DNA of 64,000 nt from a bacterium (GCA_023382385.1 JAHDVH010000004.1:124001-188000), one strand, 5' to 3'; counted from the first letter of the stretch, positions 1 through 8,265 are shown. Translations and numbers: made by a program. The notes: generated by a model not told the origin, from the letters alone.

Positions 1-1
1 C

Positions 2-697
2 GACATTCGAGCGTACTTGAAATCCGTGCGCGAAGCCTACTCCAATCAGGATAGTGATTTCATTGCGGCGAATCTGCCGCCGCTGTTGCAAGCGGTATCG
101 AGCATGATTCAGAAGGAGGAGTCCATTCTGCTGCCGACCGCGCTGAAGCTGCTAAAGGAAGAGGATTGGATTGCCATCAAACGCAGCGAGCACGAAATCG
201 GCTATATGCAGGCGTTTATTCCCGGCACGGAGTGGCAACATGCGCATGTGGGGAAAATCGGCGGAGCCAAAGCCGCGGAGAGCGGATTGCTGGAGATGAA
301 CGTGGGCGCGCTGACGTTGGAACAGGTGAATCTGATTCTGACACACCTGCCGGTTGAACTCTCGTATGTGGATGAGCACGACACGGTGCGCTACTACTCC
401 AATCAGCAGCACAAGATTTTTGCACGGACACCGGATGCCATCGGACGCAAGGTGCAGAATTGTCACCCGCCGAAGAGCGTGCACTTAGTGAATCAGATCC
501 TCGCGGAGTTCAGAAGCGGCAAGCGCAACGTGGCGGAATTCTGGATTCCGCTCGGCGAGATGTTCGTGCATATCCGCTATTTTGCAATTCGGGATGCCAA
601 CGGGGCGTATCGAGGATCGCTGGAAGTGGTGCAGGATGTGGCGAAGATCCGCACACTGGACGGACAGAGGAGACTGCTGGAGGAAGAGGCAAACTGA
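2..697 (+). CDS. DUF438/hemerythrin/PAS domain protein, C-terminal part
   Basis: The reading frame is open from base 2, before the first possible start codon (TTG at 17), so the gene enters from the left and only its C-terminal 231 codons are present. The first ~70 residues look like the end of a hemerythrin (HHE) bundle: Glu-rich helix EESILLPTAL followed by SEHEIGY. From about residue 100 comes a PAS-type sensor domain (LTLEQVNLILTHLPVELSYVD, then YYSNQQHKIFARTP). This order matches the DUF438-hemerythrin-PAS family of cytoplasmic proteins, thought to bind a di-iron centre and sense oxygen, NO or redox state. No output domain (kinase, HTH) follows before the stop. Role in this organism is inferred only from family. 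Confidence 0.8.
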   Translation, partial: DIRAYLKSVREAYSNQDSDFIAANLPPLLQAVSSMIQKEESILLPTALKLLKEEDWIAIKRSEHEIGYMQAFIPGTEWQHAHVGKIGGAKAAESGLLEMNVGALTLEQVNLILTHLPVELSYVDEHDTVRYYSNQQHKIFARTPDAIGRKVQNCHPPKSVHLVNQILAEFRSGKRNVAEFWIPLGEMFVHIRYFAIRDANGAYRGSLEVVQDVAKIRTLDGQRRLLEEEAN

Positions 698-703
698 GGA
701 CGC

Positions 704-760
704 GAACGGCGGAGGAAAGCTGAATCGTAGAGAGGAGCTTTCAGGCCGTTCTTGGTGTTT
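704..760 (+). terminator. Candidate terminator after the DUF438 gene
   Basis: Two nested stems just after the stop codon: outer GAACGGC (704-710) with GCCGTTC (745-751), inner AAAGCT (716-721) with AGCTTT (736-741), followed by the moderately T-rich stretch TTGGTGTTT. The tail is not a clean poly-T run, so factor-independent termination is plausible rather than certain. Confidence 0.45.
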
Positions 761-918
761 AATATAATACAATATTTACAAAAAGTCAAGTCTATTTCGT
801 AAAAATGTTGTAAACATTTGGGCAATAATAAGTTATAGGTGGGTATCCGTCCGAGTCAGCTAAAGGAAAAGCGGGTCCTCTTATCGGATTATTATGCAGG
901 ATAATGCCGCCCATTGCG

Positions 919-947
919 TTGCATCCTAACCCCAAGCGGGGTATATT
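919..947 (+). promoter_or_regulatory. Predicted sigma70-type promoter of tetR
   Basis: -35 TTGCAT (919-924), 17-bp spacer, -10 TATATT (942-947). Predicted transcription start is near 954, placing the 26-bp palindrome at 956-981 directly downstream. The -35 is a weak match, the -10 a five-of-six match. Several other genes in the window have the same -10 sequence and spacing. Confidence 0.55.
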
Positions 948-955
948 TTGGACTG

Positions 956-981
956 AAAGTGTGAAATATTTTTCACACTTT
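956..981. promoter_or_regulatory. 26-bp perfect palindrome, probable TetR operator
   Basis: Arms AAAGTGTGAAA (956-966) and TTTCACACTTT (971-981) are exact reverse complements around the centre TATT. It sits between the predicted promoter and the tetR start codon at 1020. TetR-family proteins commonly repress their own gene through such palindromes, so this is the best operator candidate for the adjacent regulator. Confidence 0.65.
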
Positions 982-1019
982 TCTCAGCAACTTTCGCCGT
1001 GCACGAGGACCGTTTGATT

Positions 1020-1775
1020 ATGACCGTTTCAAAAGTGAAGACCAGCCAGAAGAAGAGAGCCACGAAACCGATGGCCAAGCCACAGGCCCCGCGCTCTGCA
1101 AAAGGACCGGGAACTCGGAAGTTCAATCCGCAAATGTCGCCGGATCCAACGACAGCAAAAGGGAAGATCTTCGTTGAAGCCACGCGGTTGTTCTCAGAGC
1201 TGGGCTACAAGAAGGCAAGTACGAGAGCAATCGCCAGCGCCGCCGGAGTCCGGCAGGTGATGATCAATTACTACTACGGAAGCAAGGAAGAGCTTTACGA
1301 AGCGGTGTTGAAACATGAAGGCACCGCAATGCTGGGGGTCATCTTCGGCCCGGAGCCGGATCAGATGACGCTGGAAGACGTGCTCATCGGTTCGCCATTG
1401 CGCGTCATGAACGTCCTGCATGACAACCCGCAATGGGCGTCGCTCTTACGCAGGGAAATCGCGGATGGCGGGGAAAATCTGAGGCGCGTACTGCGCGAAG
1501 TGTCCGAGCACGGGCCGCTCAATGCCGGGCATAAGTTCACGTCTATTTATCGCGACGCCGTTGCTGCAGGCAAAGCCATCGATTTGCCGCCGGATGCTGT
1601 GCGGGAGTTATTGCTGATTATCGGTTACAGTGTAATTTACCTCGCGCCGCTGATTTCGATGATTGACGAGCGGGATATTCAAGATGCTTCGGTATGGAAG
1701 GAATGGACCACTACCGTCGGCACAATTCTGAGACGCGGACTGCTGATTAACCCGACCAATTCAAAAGGCAAGTGA
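1020..1775 (+). CDS. TetR/AcrR-family transcriptional regulator
   Basis: 251 residues from ATG 1020, chosen because GAGGA (1005-1009) is correctly spaced before it; an in-frame GTG at 999 is the alternative. The first ~45 residues are a Lys/Pro-rich, probably disordered tail (MTVSKVKTSQKKRATKP), an unusual extension for this family that could add DNA contacts. The TetR helix-turn-helix follows (about 48-95: FVEATRLFSELGYKKAS, then IASAAGVRQVMINYYYGSKEELY). The remainder is an all-helical ligand-binding domain with no recognisable ligand signature. It is transcribed alone and convergent with ompA, with no efflux or metabolic partner adjacent, so target genes are unknown apart from probable self-repression through the palindrome at 956-981. 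Confidence 0.85.
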   Translation: MTVSKVKTSQKKRATKPMAKPQAPRSAKGPGTRKFNPQMSPDPTTAKGKIFVEATRLFSELGYKKASTRAIASAAGVRQVMINYYYGSKEELYEAVLKHEGTAMLGVIFGPEPDQMTLEDVLIGSPLRVMNVLHDNPQWASLLRREIADGGENLRRVLREVSEHGPLNAGHKFTSIYRDAVAAGKAIDLPPDAVRELLLIIGYSVIYLAPLISMIDERDIQDASVWKEWTTTVGTILRRGLLINPTNSKGK

Positions 1776-1808
1776 CCGCGCCCGAGCGCGTGAGATAGAG
1801 ATAACGAG

Positions 1809-1836
1809 AAGCGGCCCGCAGAAATGCGGGCCGCTT
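1809..1836. terminator. Strong hairpin terminator between convergent tetR and ompA
   Basis: Twelve-base-pair stem AAGCGGCCCGCA (1809-1820) and TGCGGGCCGCTT (1825-1836) with a GAAA tetraloop. It lies between the stop codons of convergent genes. The plus-strand tail is GCCTTT and the minus-strand tail CTCGTT, so it is a good structural barrier but lacks a long T tract. Confidence 0.65.
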
Positions 1837-1856
1837 GCCTTTGATAGCAGGTCGTG

Positions 1857-3290
1857 CTACTTGGTGCGCACGAAATCGATGCGGCGATTCATCTGACGAC
1901 CTTCTTCGGTGTCGTTGGTCGCCACGGGCTTGTCGGGACCGAAGCCCTTGGTGGTGATGCGAGCGGCATCAATGCCCTTGGCAACAAGCCAAGCCTTCAC
2001 GGCTTCCGCACGTTGCTGCGACAGCTTCTGATTGTAGGCCTTGCCGCCGCGGCTGTCCGTGTGTCCCTGAATCTGAACTTCCAGATCGGGATAGAAGGTC
2101 AGCGTGTTCAACGCCTTGTTCAGTATCTGTTCCGATTCGGGCTTGATGTCGGACTTCGCGGTTTCAAAGACAATGCCTTCGAGCGTAATCGCCTGACCGA
2201 CTTCTGTGACGACCAGCTTCTCAATGTCGTCGTCGGGATTCAACGGGTCGGTGCGACGAGCGACTTCTGTCCCATCGTCCACGCTGCCCTTGTCGGTATC
2301 GCGGTCAAGCGGATTGGTCTTATGCTTGTTGACTTCGTCGCCGTCATTCAGGCCGTCGCCGTCGCTGTCGGCACGCTTCGGATCGGTTCCAGTGGTGTTG
2401 ATTTCCTGACCATCATTCAAGCCGTCACCATCGGTATCGGCCTTCAGCGGATCGGTAGTGTAGGTGTTGACTTCTTCGCCGTCGGAGAGTCCGTCACCGT
2501 CGGTGTCGGCTTTCAGCGGGTCGGTCTTGTGAGTCTTGACTTCCGCTCCATCCGTCAAGCCGTCGCCGTCCGTATCCGCATTGCGCGGGTCGGTGCGGTA
2601 GGTGTAATACTCTTCGCCGTCGGAGAGTCCGTCGCCGTCGGTATCAGGATTCTTGGGATCCGTTCCAATCTTGCGCTCTTCGCGGTCGGGGATGCCGTCG
2701 CCGTCGGTGTCCTTGTTGGGATTGCCGCGATGCACGCGGAGACCAGCGAGGATGCTCATGTAGGCATCGTCCGTGTCGTCATAGACCGGATTGATGTCAT
2801 CGGACATGATCATGCTGTAACCGCCGTGCAGATCGAACGAAAGATATTCGTCGAGATGATACTGGATTCCGAGGCCGAGCGGAACCACAGGATTCCAGCC
2901 GTCGACTTCGGCATCGGGGTCGGCTTTGCTCGGAACATCCTGCACGTCATGATGGAGCAGACCGATGCCGGCATACACGAAGGGGAACCACTTCTGCTGC
3001 TTGATCGGCGCGAAGCGAAGACGCAAATCGATCGGCATGATGTCGCCGTTATACTCTTCGGCGCGCAGACGGGCAAAGGCAATACCCAGCTCCACTTGCA
3101 GCGGGTCTGCGATGGGATAGGCGAAGCTATGGCGGACGTTCAAACCGAAAATTGCGCCTTCAGATTCATTGGTGGGGCTGGCGATACCGCCGCCGAGATA
3201 GCCTTCCAATCCGAGATCACGGAACTGTGCGGATGCAAAAAGTGGAATCAGCACAGCAGATATAACAAAAAATTTCATCCAATTACGCAT
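1857..3290 (-). CDS. OmpA-family outer-membrane protein with thrombospondin type 3 repeats
   Basis: 477 residues from ATG 3290, preferred over an upstream in-frame start at 3323 because GAGGTG precedes it and a signal peptide (MRNWMKFFVIS..FASAQ) begins there. Residues ~20-190 look like a small outer-membrane beta-barrel. Residues ~193-355 hold seven Ca2+-binding thrombospondin type 3 units (DTDGDGLSD-like; the last, DTDKGSVDD, is degenerate) spaced ~23 residues apart. The C-terminal ~110 residues are an OmpA peptidoglycan-binding domain (IQGHTDSRGGKAYNQKLSQQ, then MNRRIDF). Likely role: tethering the outer membrane to peptidoglycan through a calcium-stiffened linker. It has its own promoter. 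Confidence 0.9.
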   Translation of the reverse strand: MRNWMKFFVISAVLIPLFASAQFRDLGLEGYLGGGIASPTNESEGAIFGLNVRHSFAYPIADPLQVELGIAFARLRAEEYNGDIMPIDLRLRFAPIKQQKWFPFVYAGIGLLHHDVQDVPSKADPDAEVDGWNPVVPLGLGIQYHLDEYLSFDLHGGYSMIMSDDINPVYDDTDDAYMSILAGLRVHRGNPNKDTDGDGIPDREERKIGTDPKNPDTDGDGLSDGEEYYTYRTDPRNADTDGDGLTDGAEVKTHKTDPLKADTDGDGLSDGEEVNTYTTDPLKADTDGDGLNDGQEINTTGTDPKRADSDGDGLNDGDEVNKHKTNPLDRDTDKGSVDDGTEVARRTDPLNPDDDIEKLVVTEVGQAITLEGIVFETAKSDIKPESEQILNKALNTLTFYPDLEVQIQGHTDSRGGKAYNQKLSQQRAEAVKAWLVAKGIDAARITTKGFGPDKPVATNDTEEGRQMNRRIDFVRTK

Positions 3291-3344
3291 GTGACACCTC
3301 AAACTGTTTGGGTTATCCGTCATATTTCCAAGGTATGCATGAGT

Positions 3345-3373
3345 AATATATCACATTGCGTTCAATTGGGCAA
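3345..3373 (-). promoter_or_regulatory. Predicted ompA promoter
   Basis: Read on the minus strand: -35 TTGCCC (complement of 3368-3373), 17-bp spacer, -10 TATATT (complement of 3345-3350). Predicted start near 3338 gives a ~48-nt leader before the ATG at 3290. Confidence 0.55.
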
Positions 3374-3426
3374 GTGCAGACTGTTGAACGAGCGGCTGAG
3401 GTTAGTGACAAGCGCACACAGAGGCT

Positions 3427-5208
3427 TTATGAGGCGCGTTTCAGCGGAAGCCTGATGAAGAACGTGCTGCCGCGGCCGAGCTGAGTGTCTACTTCTGCAG
3501 AACCGCCGTGGGCTAAGGCGGCATGTTTCACAATGGCTAAACCGAGTCCCGTTCCGCCGAATTTGCGATTGCGTGAGGCCTCGACACGGTAGAATCGTTC
3601 GAAGATGCGCGACAGATGCTTCTCGGCGATGCCCGGACCACGATCCTGCACCGCAATCAACACACTCTGGCCCTCGCGGTGAGCGCGGACATTGATTTCG
3701 GTGCCTTCGGGGCTATACTTGCAGGCATTGTCGAGCAGATTCACGACGGCTTGCCGCACCAGAAATCCGTTGACCTCTGCAAGAAGGTCTGCGGGACAGT
3801 CCATTGAAACGCGCTGTCCGCGTGCTTCGGCAATGGTTGAAGTGGCTTCGATGGCATCCTGCAGGATTCCGGCAATCGGCTGTTGTTCAACGGCGAGCTG
3901 TTTGTGCTCGGTTGCCTGCTCGATGCGGGCAAGACTCAGGAGGTCTTCAATGATGGCTTGCAGGTAGTCCGCCTGCCGCGCGATGATGTCCAGAAATCGG
4001 GCAGCATCGGCGGGATTATCCAGTGCGCCTTCGCGCAGTGTTTCGATGGAGCCGCAGATGGCGGTGACGGGAGTTTTCAACTCATGACTGGCGTTCGCCA
4101 CGAAATCGCGACGCGCCGCTTCCAGCCGACGCATCTGCGTGACGTCATTGATGACCACGACGACACCAAACAGCTCACCGGCAACCAGAATCGGAGTTCC
4201 ACGCAGCAGTAATATGCGTTCCTGATTATCGTAGCGAATAAATTCCCGTTCGACGGGCTGCTCGGCAGCCAGTGTCAGGCGCACGAAGGCTTGAATGTCC
4301 GTGTTGCGAATCGCCTCTTCCAGCGCGCGTCCTTTGGACTTTTCTGCATCCGTGTCGAAAAGTCGGGCAGCGCCGGCGTTCATCATGATGATTTGAGCGT
4401 CGCGGTCAACGGCGAGCACACCTTCGAGCATGGATGAAAGCACGGCTTCCTGCTCTTCGCGCTGCTGCTCGATCGCCCTTATCCGGTCATTGAGTTGTGC
4501 GGCCATGTAGTTCAGGGCGCGGGCCAGAGCTGCTAATTCGGATGTGTCCGGTTCATCGAGCCGCGCTTCCAATTTGCCTTGTGCGAACTGGTCGGCTCCT
4601 TCCTGCAGCTCTTTGAGGGGTTTGCTGACGCGACGCACAATGACGAAAATCAGCGCGACGCCGAAACCAATCAGGAAAATCGAGAACCCTACCAATCCTG
4701 CCGTGCGAGTCAGAAAATCCCACCTTGACGCTTTGACTTGCTTGGCCCCGCGCAGCACGCCGACCACTTCACCGCCCGCCATGATGGGAATCGCCACAAA
4801 GGAGTAGGTGTTGTCGAAGACATGGTCACGGCGCAGGGCGGTGCCGGTCCTGCCAATCAAGGCGCTGAGCATCTCCGGCCTATTCTGCTGGCCGGGCATG
4901 GCGGTTCTGATGGTATCTGTCTCGGCGAGGACAGTGCCCGAAGCGTCCGTCAGAGTCAGACGAAAAGAACCTGCTTCGGCATTGCTCCGAAGCAGGCTAT
5001 CTAACGTTAGAATATCCGTTTGTTGGAAATCTTGCGGGAGGAGCGGAAGGACCATCCGCACGCGATCGGTCAGACTCTCTTCGATATGGTCAAGCTCTGC
5101 ATTGCGGTAGGCAGTTCCGATCACTGCAAGCAACAGCGAAACCGTCCCAAGCGAAACGGCGACGTAAGGTAAGAAAAGTCTGCTGAATAGCGGCTTTAGT
5201 CGAGCCAT
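3427..5208 (-). CDS. phoR: PhoR-like membrane sensor histidine kinase
   Basis: 593 residues. Membrane segments at ~13-33 and ~168-191 flank an extracytoplasmic sensor region. They are followed by HAMP (~192-244), PAS (~253-355), HisKA with phospho-acceptor His375 in the motif ASHELKTP, and a HATPase_c domain with the N box (NLLDNACKYSPEG) and G boxes (DRGPGIA, GGTGLGLAIVKH). This order is that of PhoR/VicK-type kinases. It lies 89 bp downstream of a PhoB-like regulator on the same strand, the usual pair order. No phosphate transporter, phoU or phosphatase gene is nearby, so phosphate sensing is an inference from architecture; the signal could be another. Confidence 0.85.
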   Translation of the reverse strand: MARLKPLFSRLFLPYVAVSLGTVSLLLAVIGTAYRNAELDHIEESLTDRVRMVLPLLPQDFQQTDILTLDSLLRSNAEAGSFRLTLTDASGTVLAETDTIRTAMPGQQNRPEMLSALIGRTGTALRRDHVFDNTYSFVAIPIMAGGEVVGVLRGAKQVKASRWDFLTRTAGLVGFSIFLIGFGVALIFVIVRRVSKPLKELQEGADQFAQGKLEARLDEPDTSELAALARALNYMAAQLNDRIRAIEQQREEQEAVLSSMLEGVLAVDRDAQIIMMNAGAARLFDTDAEKSKGRALEEAIRNTDIQAFVRLTLAAEQPVEREFIRYDNQERILLLRGTPILVAGELFGVVVVINDVTQMRRLEAARRDFVANASHELKTPVTAICGSIETLREGALDNPADAARFLDIIARQADYLQAIIEDLLSLARIEQATEHKQLAVEQQPIAGILQDAIEATSTIAEARGQRVSMDCPADLLAEVNGFLVRQAVVNLLDNACKYSPEGTEINVRAHREGQSVLIAVQDRGPGIAEKHLSRIFERFYRVEASRNRKFGGTGLGLAIVKHAALAHGGSAEVDTQLGRGSTFFIRLPLKRAS

Positions 5209-5297
5209 AGAGTTGGTGAACGCCTGTTACGAATCGGAATTCGCGCGAGGCGGGCGAGGCGAAGTTCAAGCGTGAGTTGCGGACCTGAACAATGCTT

Positions 5298-5981
5298 TCA
5301 AGGGCGGAAGCGATAACCAACGCCGCGCACCGTTTCGATGTGATGGCCACTGTCGCCGAGCTTGCGGCGCAGTCCGACAATCATGACATCTACGGACCGG
5401 TCGGACACGGCATACTTCTCACCGTGGACGGCATCCACCAGTTGGTAGCGGGTGAACACCCAGCCCGGGCGGCGCGCCATATGGTGCAAGATACGAAATT
5501 CGGAATTGGTAAGTTCGACTTTGTGCCCATTCACGAGGACTTCGTGGCGACCCGGGTGCAGGCTTAACTCATTGAAATTCAATACTTCATCTTCCCCGTG
5601 CATGGACTCAGCGCGACGACGCAACACTGCTCGCGCGCGGGCGACGACTACTTTGGGGCTGAAGGGTTTGGTGATATAGTCATCCGCACCAAGCTCCAAT
5701 CCGGTGATGATATCTGACTCTTCGCCCTTGGCGGTCAACATAACGATCGGGATATTTGCGGTCGCGCCGTCGGACTTCAGTCTGCGGCAAACCTGCAGGC
5801 CATCGATACCGGGCAGCATCAAGTCTAACAGAATCAGGTCGGGGGGCATGGCTCCAACCGACGATAAAGCTTGCTCGCCGGTCTCTACCGCATTGACGGT
5901 GAAACCGTCGCGCGCGAGGTTATACTCCAGCAGTTCGCGTATATCCTGCTCGTCTTCCACGAGCAATATGGAATTAGTCAT
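5298..5981 (-). CDS. phoB: PhoB/OmpR-family response regulator
   Basis: 227 residues from ATG 5981. The upstream in-frame ATG at 6011 lacks a ribosome site and would add ten residues before the receiver domain. The receiver domain has acidic pocket E9-D10, phospho-acceptor Asp53 (LILLDLMLPG) and the conserved Lys in MLTAKGEE. The C-terminal winged helix-turn-helix (LTNSEFRILHHMARRPG, then RSVDVMIVGLRRKLG, ending VRGVGYRF) is OmpR/PhoB type. It acts in the cytoplasm as a DNA-binding regulator phosphorylated by the kinase encoded just downstream. Naming as PhoB rests on the PhoR-like partner; no Pho box was recognised upstream. Confidence 0.85.
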   Translation of the reverse strand: MTNSILLVEDEQDIRELLEYNLARDGFTVNAVETGEQALSSVGAMPPDLILLDLMLPGIDGLQVCRRLKSDGATANIPIVMLTAKGEESDIITGLELGADDYITKPFSPKVVVARARAVLRRRAESMHGEDEVLNFNELSLHPGRHEVLVNGHKVELTNSEFRILHHMARRPGWVFTRYQLVDAVHGEKYAVSDRSVDVMIVGLRRKLGDSGHHIETVRGVGYRFRP

Positions 5982-6171
5982 CTTGCGGCTCTCTGATTTG
6001 AAACTTTGCATTCAGGAACAGCTAAGATTACGAGTAATTTGTAAGAAGTGTATGAGGAGAGAGCACTCGGTCATGAGGGGGATTTTCTGAAAATTCGAAA
6101 TTGGGAATTTTGGAATTTTCTTCTCTTGACTTGGCTCGTAATCCTACATCCGGGTCGGCTGGACTGATTTC

Positions 6172-6585
6172 CTACTTAGGCTCAAGTTTTTTAAGGTATT
6201 GTTCTGGATCCTTCTGGAATTTCTCGATACAAGGAGCACAGCAGAATCTGACAAGTGTGTTGCCATACACCAGTTCAACCGGTTCGCCCATGGAGCCAAG
6301 ATCGCGTCCGGTGACGACGCAGGTCGTCAGTGGATAGTCTTTCCGCTGAATGGCCGCTATCTCGGCTTCCAGATTCGCCAGAAAGGTGTCAGGGGTCTTG
6401 GCATAAGGGGAAACACACTCAAGGCAGCAGAACTTCAGCTCGCGGTCCGCATGGACTAAAGTGACGGTGTTTTCACCAAGTGCATCTCCGCAGCTCAAGC
6501 ATACAGGTATGATATAAGGGAGCGGCTTTGGACTCTCGGCCAAGATCGGCAGATTCATCAACAATACCAAAAATAACATATACAT
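6172..6585 (-). CDS. Exported tandem YHS/TRASH-like cysteine protein
   Basis: 137 residues with a strong ribosome site (AAGGAGGA, 7 nt before ATG 6585) and a short signal peptide. Two similar halves follow. The first has C29-x2-C32 then FCCLEC (C53, C54, C57); the second has TTCVVTGRDLG (C89) then FCCAPC (C115, C116, C119), each ending in a helix (FQKDPEQYLKKL in the second). The second half is a recognisable YHS-type fold, associated with binding of copper or other soft metals. Likely a periplasmic or cell-surface metal-binding protein. It lies 36 bp downstream of the esterase gene, same strand, so it may be co-transcribed. Function not established. Confidence 0.6.
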   Translation of the reverse strand: MYMLFLVLLMNLPILAESPKPLPYIIPVCLSCGDALGENTVTLVHADRELKFCCLECVSPYAKTPDTFLANLEAEIAAIQRKDYPLTTCVVTGRDLGSMGEPVELVYGNTLVRFCCAPCIEKFQKDPEQYLKKLEPK

Positions 6586-6621
6586 ATCAAATCCTCCTTG
6601 AATTCTTTCCTGATCCTGACA

Positions 6622-8064
6622 CTATTTCAAGAGCATCATTTTGATCGTCTGAGATTCCGATCCTGTTGTCAGACGGGCAAAGTAAACACCGGATGGAAAG
6701 TCTGTTCCATCGAACACAAATTCATAGTTTCCAGACTCTAAAACACCATTTGCCAGCGTGTCAACCGTGCGACCTTGAAGATCGAAGACGGTCAACCGAG
6801 CACGCTGGCGGTGCTCGAGCGTGAAGAATAGCTTTGTGCTTGGATTAAATGGATTTGGGTAGTTCTGAGCAAGTTGTGTGCTGCGAACCATAGGGGCAGA
6901 ACGCGGATCAGCGATCGTCTCGGAAGGATAAAGGTAAATGAGGCATTCGTCCAAGTGCGCTCGCCAGTTTCCCCAACTGTGGCCGTCATGGTGAAGCTGA
7001 TAGAATACTGGATAGCCTTGATTTTGAAGAATTTGATGAAGATTCTGCACAAGAGGAATCAGAACGCCAATATCGTAGGAGCCGATATCCAAGTAAAACT
7101 TCAGGCCGAGGTCCGCGTTTGCGGCAAGTGTATTTGAGATTGAGCTTTGGACGTTCGACGACTGCGCCCCAACCAACCCAAACACCTCCGGATAGGTGAC
7201 ACCCAGCCAGAGGGCGATGTTCCCTCCGTTGGAAGCACCGGCGGTGCCCCGCTTGGCAGATTCCGAGCAGGTGTTATACTCATTGTCCACCCACGGGAGA
7301 AGCTCCTCGGTGATGAACCTTCCAAAGTTCGCTTGGAGATTTCCTGCATACTCCTCGGTGCGGTTGACAGGCGGGACAAACACCGCAATCAAGGGCTGAA
7401 TCTGATTATGGTGGATTAGGTAGTCGAGAATCCGTTCGGTGCGCGCGAGCGAGATATATTCGAGTCCGTCATGCACTACTAATAGAGGATAGCAATCCCC
7501 ATCGGGATCATACGCCGGAGGAGCGTAGATACGCACCCGCCGCGAGTTGCCCATGTGCTGGCTGAAGAACACCGAGTCGCGAAGCGCCCCGTGCGCGATT
7601 TCCGGATAGAACTCTATCTCGGGCGGCTGGACAAAGTCGGGCATGCGCAGCTCGGAATTCGGTCCGAACCCGCCGTTCACCGTATAAGGGTTTCGCGGAT
7701 CGAGGATCCAGTTCGAGTTGTTGAGGACAAACTTGTAGTCAAGGCGAGCGTCGGACTCGAAGTAGCGGCTGTGATACCAGAGGTCCGTGCCGGAAATCCG
7801 GTTCATGGGGAAGGACGAGGGATTCCATTGGTTGGCATCCCCCGGGATGGTCACAGTGTTGGCCGTGCCAAAGTACAGGTAATGGACTTGGTAGGTGGGT
7901 TCAATAAAGGGAAATCCGGGCACGGCCTGCAGAAAGCTGTCGACGATGGCGGGGCGATCCTGCGCGGGAGCGGAATTCACACGGGCGAGAAAGTCACTAA
8001 AGGTCTGTGCTGAGACAAAGTTAGCCAGCGTGAACAGCAGTATAAGAAAAAGTTGTAAAAGCAT
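6622..8064 (-). CDS. T9SS-exported esterase with carbohydrate-binding-like N domain
   Basis: 480 residues. Signal peptide 1-19; an immunoglobulin-like CBM48/E-set domain ~55-145 (YLYFGTANTVTIPGDANQW, then YKFVLNNSNWILDPRNP); an esterase-D-type alpha/beta hydrolase ~160-385 with probable nucleophile Ser278 (GASNGG) and His362 (HDGHSWGNW); and a T9SS sorting domain ~397-480 opening with NYPNPFNPST. The architecture resembles enterochelin-esterase-like hydrolases fused to glycogen-binding modules. It is likely anchored at the surface and may remove acyl groups from glycans or other esters. It is divergent from the TonB operon across 272 bp. Substrate unknown. Start has GAGAGG upstream. Confidence 0.8.
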   Translation of the reverse strand: MLLQLFLILLFTLANFVSAQTFSDFLARVNSAPAQDRPAIVDSFLQAVPGFPFIEPTYQVHYLYFGTANTVTIPGDANQWNPSSFPMNRISGTDLWYHSRYFESDARLDYKFVLNNSNWILDPRNPYTVNGGFGPNSELRMPDFVQPPEIEFYPEIAHGALRDSVFFSQHMGNSRRVRIYAPPAYDPDGDCYPLLVVHDGLEYISLARTERILDYLIHHNQIQPLIAVFVPPVNRTEEYAGNLQANFGRFITEELLPWVDNEYNTCSESAKRGTAGASNGGNIALWLGVTYPEVFGLVGAQSSNVQSSISNTLAANADLGLKFYLDIGSYDIGVLIPLVQNLHQILQNQGYPVFYQLHHDGHSWGNWRAHLDECLIYLYPSETIADPRSAPMVRSTQLAQNYPNPFNPSTKLFFTLEHRQRARLTVFDLQGRTVDTLANGVLESGNYEFVFDGTDFPSGVYFARLTTGSESQTIKMMLLK

Positions 8065-8097
8065 GATTATGCCTCTCTGGCGAGGGTAGGTTATTAG

Positions 8098-8103
8098 AAT
8101 ATA
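8098..8103 (-). promoter_or_regulatory. Possible -10 element of the esterase gene
   Basis: TATATT on the minus strand, 34 bases before the esterase start codon, with a poor -35 (GTGCAT) 17 bp away. The same hexamer serves as -10 elsewhere in the window. Weak on its own. Confidence 0.3.
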
Positions 8104-8236
8104 GAGGTGTTCTGCGAGAAATGCACGTGGATTCGCTGATTCGTGCGAATGGCTATAAAGAGGATATACTGTGCTTTATCTTATTCTAAGGTCAACAATT
8201 GCAAGAGGTGAAAATTCGCTTTTGTGACTCAAACAC

Positions 8237-8265
8237 TTGACAAACATTAGGCTGAACCGTAACTT
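8237..8265 (+). promoter_or_regulatory. Predicted promoter of the TonB-receptor operon
   Basis: Consensus -35 TTGACA (8237-8242), 17-bp spacer, -10 TAACTT (8260-8265), giving a start near 8272 and a ~65-nt leader. The -35 is perfect and the -10 is weak, which is typical of a regulated promoter. No clear operator palindrome was seen around it. Confidence 0.5.

Larger units (their letters stand above)
698..1019. other. 322-bp intergenic region upstream of tetR
   Basis: No credible gene. It holds the nested hairpin after the DUF438 gene, an A+T-rich stretch (757-830) with a perfect 17-bp palindrome (AAATGTT, centre GTA, AACATTT, 803-819), and the tetR promoter and 26-bp palindrome listed separately. 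A small ACCCC/GGGGT inverted repeat (929-942) lies inside the predicted promoter spacer. Confidence 0.7.

Noticed and set aside
2240-2720. Regular direct repeats (GTCGCCGTCGGTATC-like) resembling a repeat array
   Set aside because: They are the coding sequence of the thrombospondin type 3 repeats; spacing follows the protein repeat and there are no unique spacers, so not CRISPR.
1854-3455. 533-codon open frame on the plus strand opposite ompA
   Set aside because: It is antisense to a clear OmpA/thrombospondin-repeat gene; the repeating Asp/Gly codons keep the opposite frame open. No ribosome site or recognisable domain.
3427-5981. Full phosphate regulon assignment for the PhoR/PhoB-like pair
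   Set aside because: The architecture fits, but no pst, phoU, phosphatase or Pho box is present, so phosphate sensing is left as inference only.
6089-6120. GAAAATTC/GAATTTTC inverted repeat between the phoB and YHS-like genes
   Set aside because: A+T-only stem with a 16-nt loop and no clear tail; could be a weak terminator but support is too thin to annotate.
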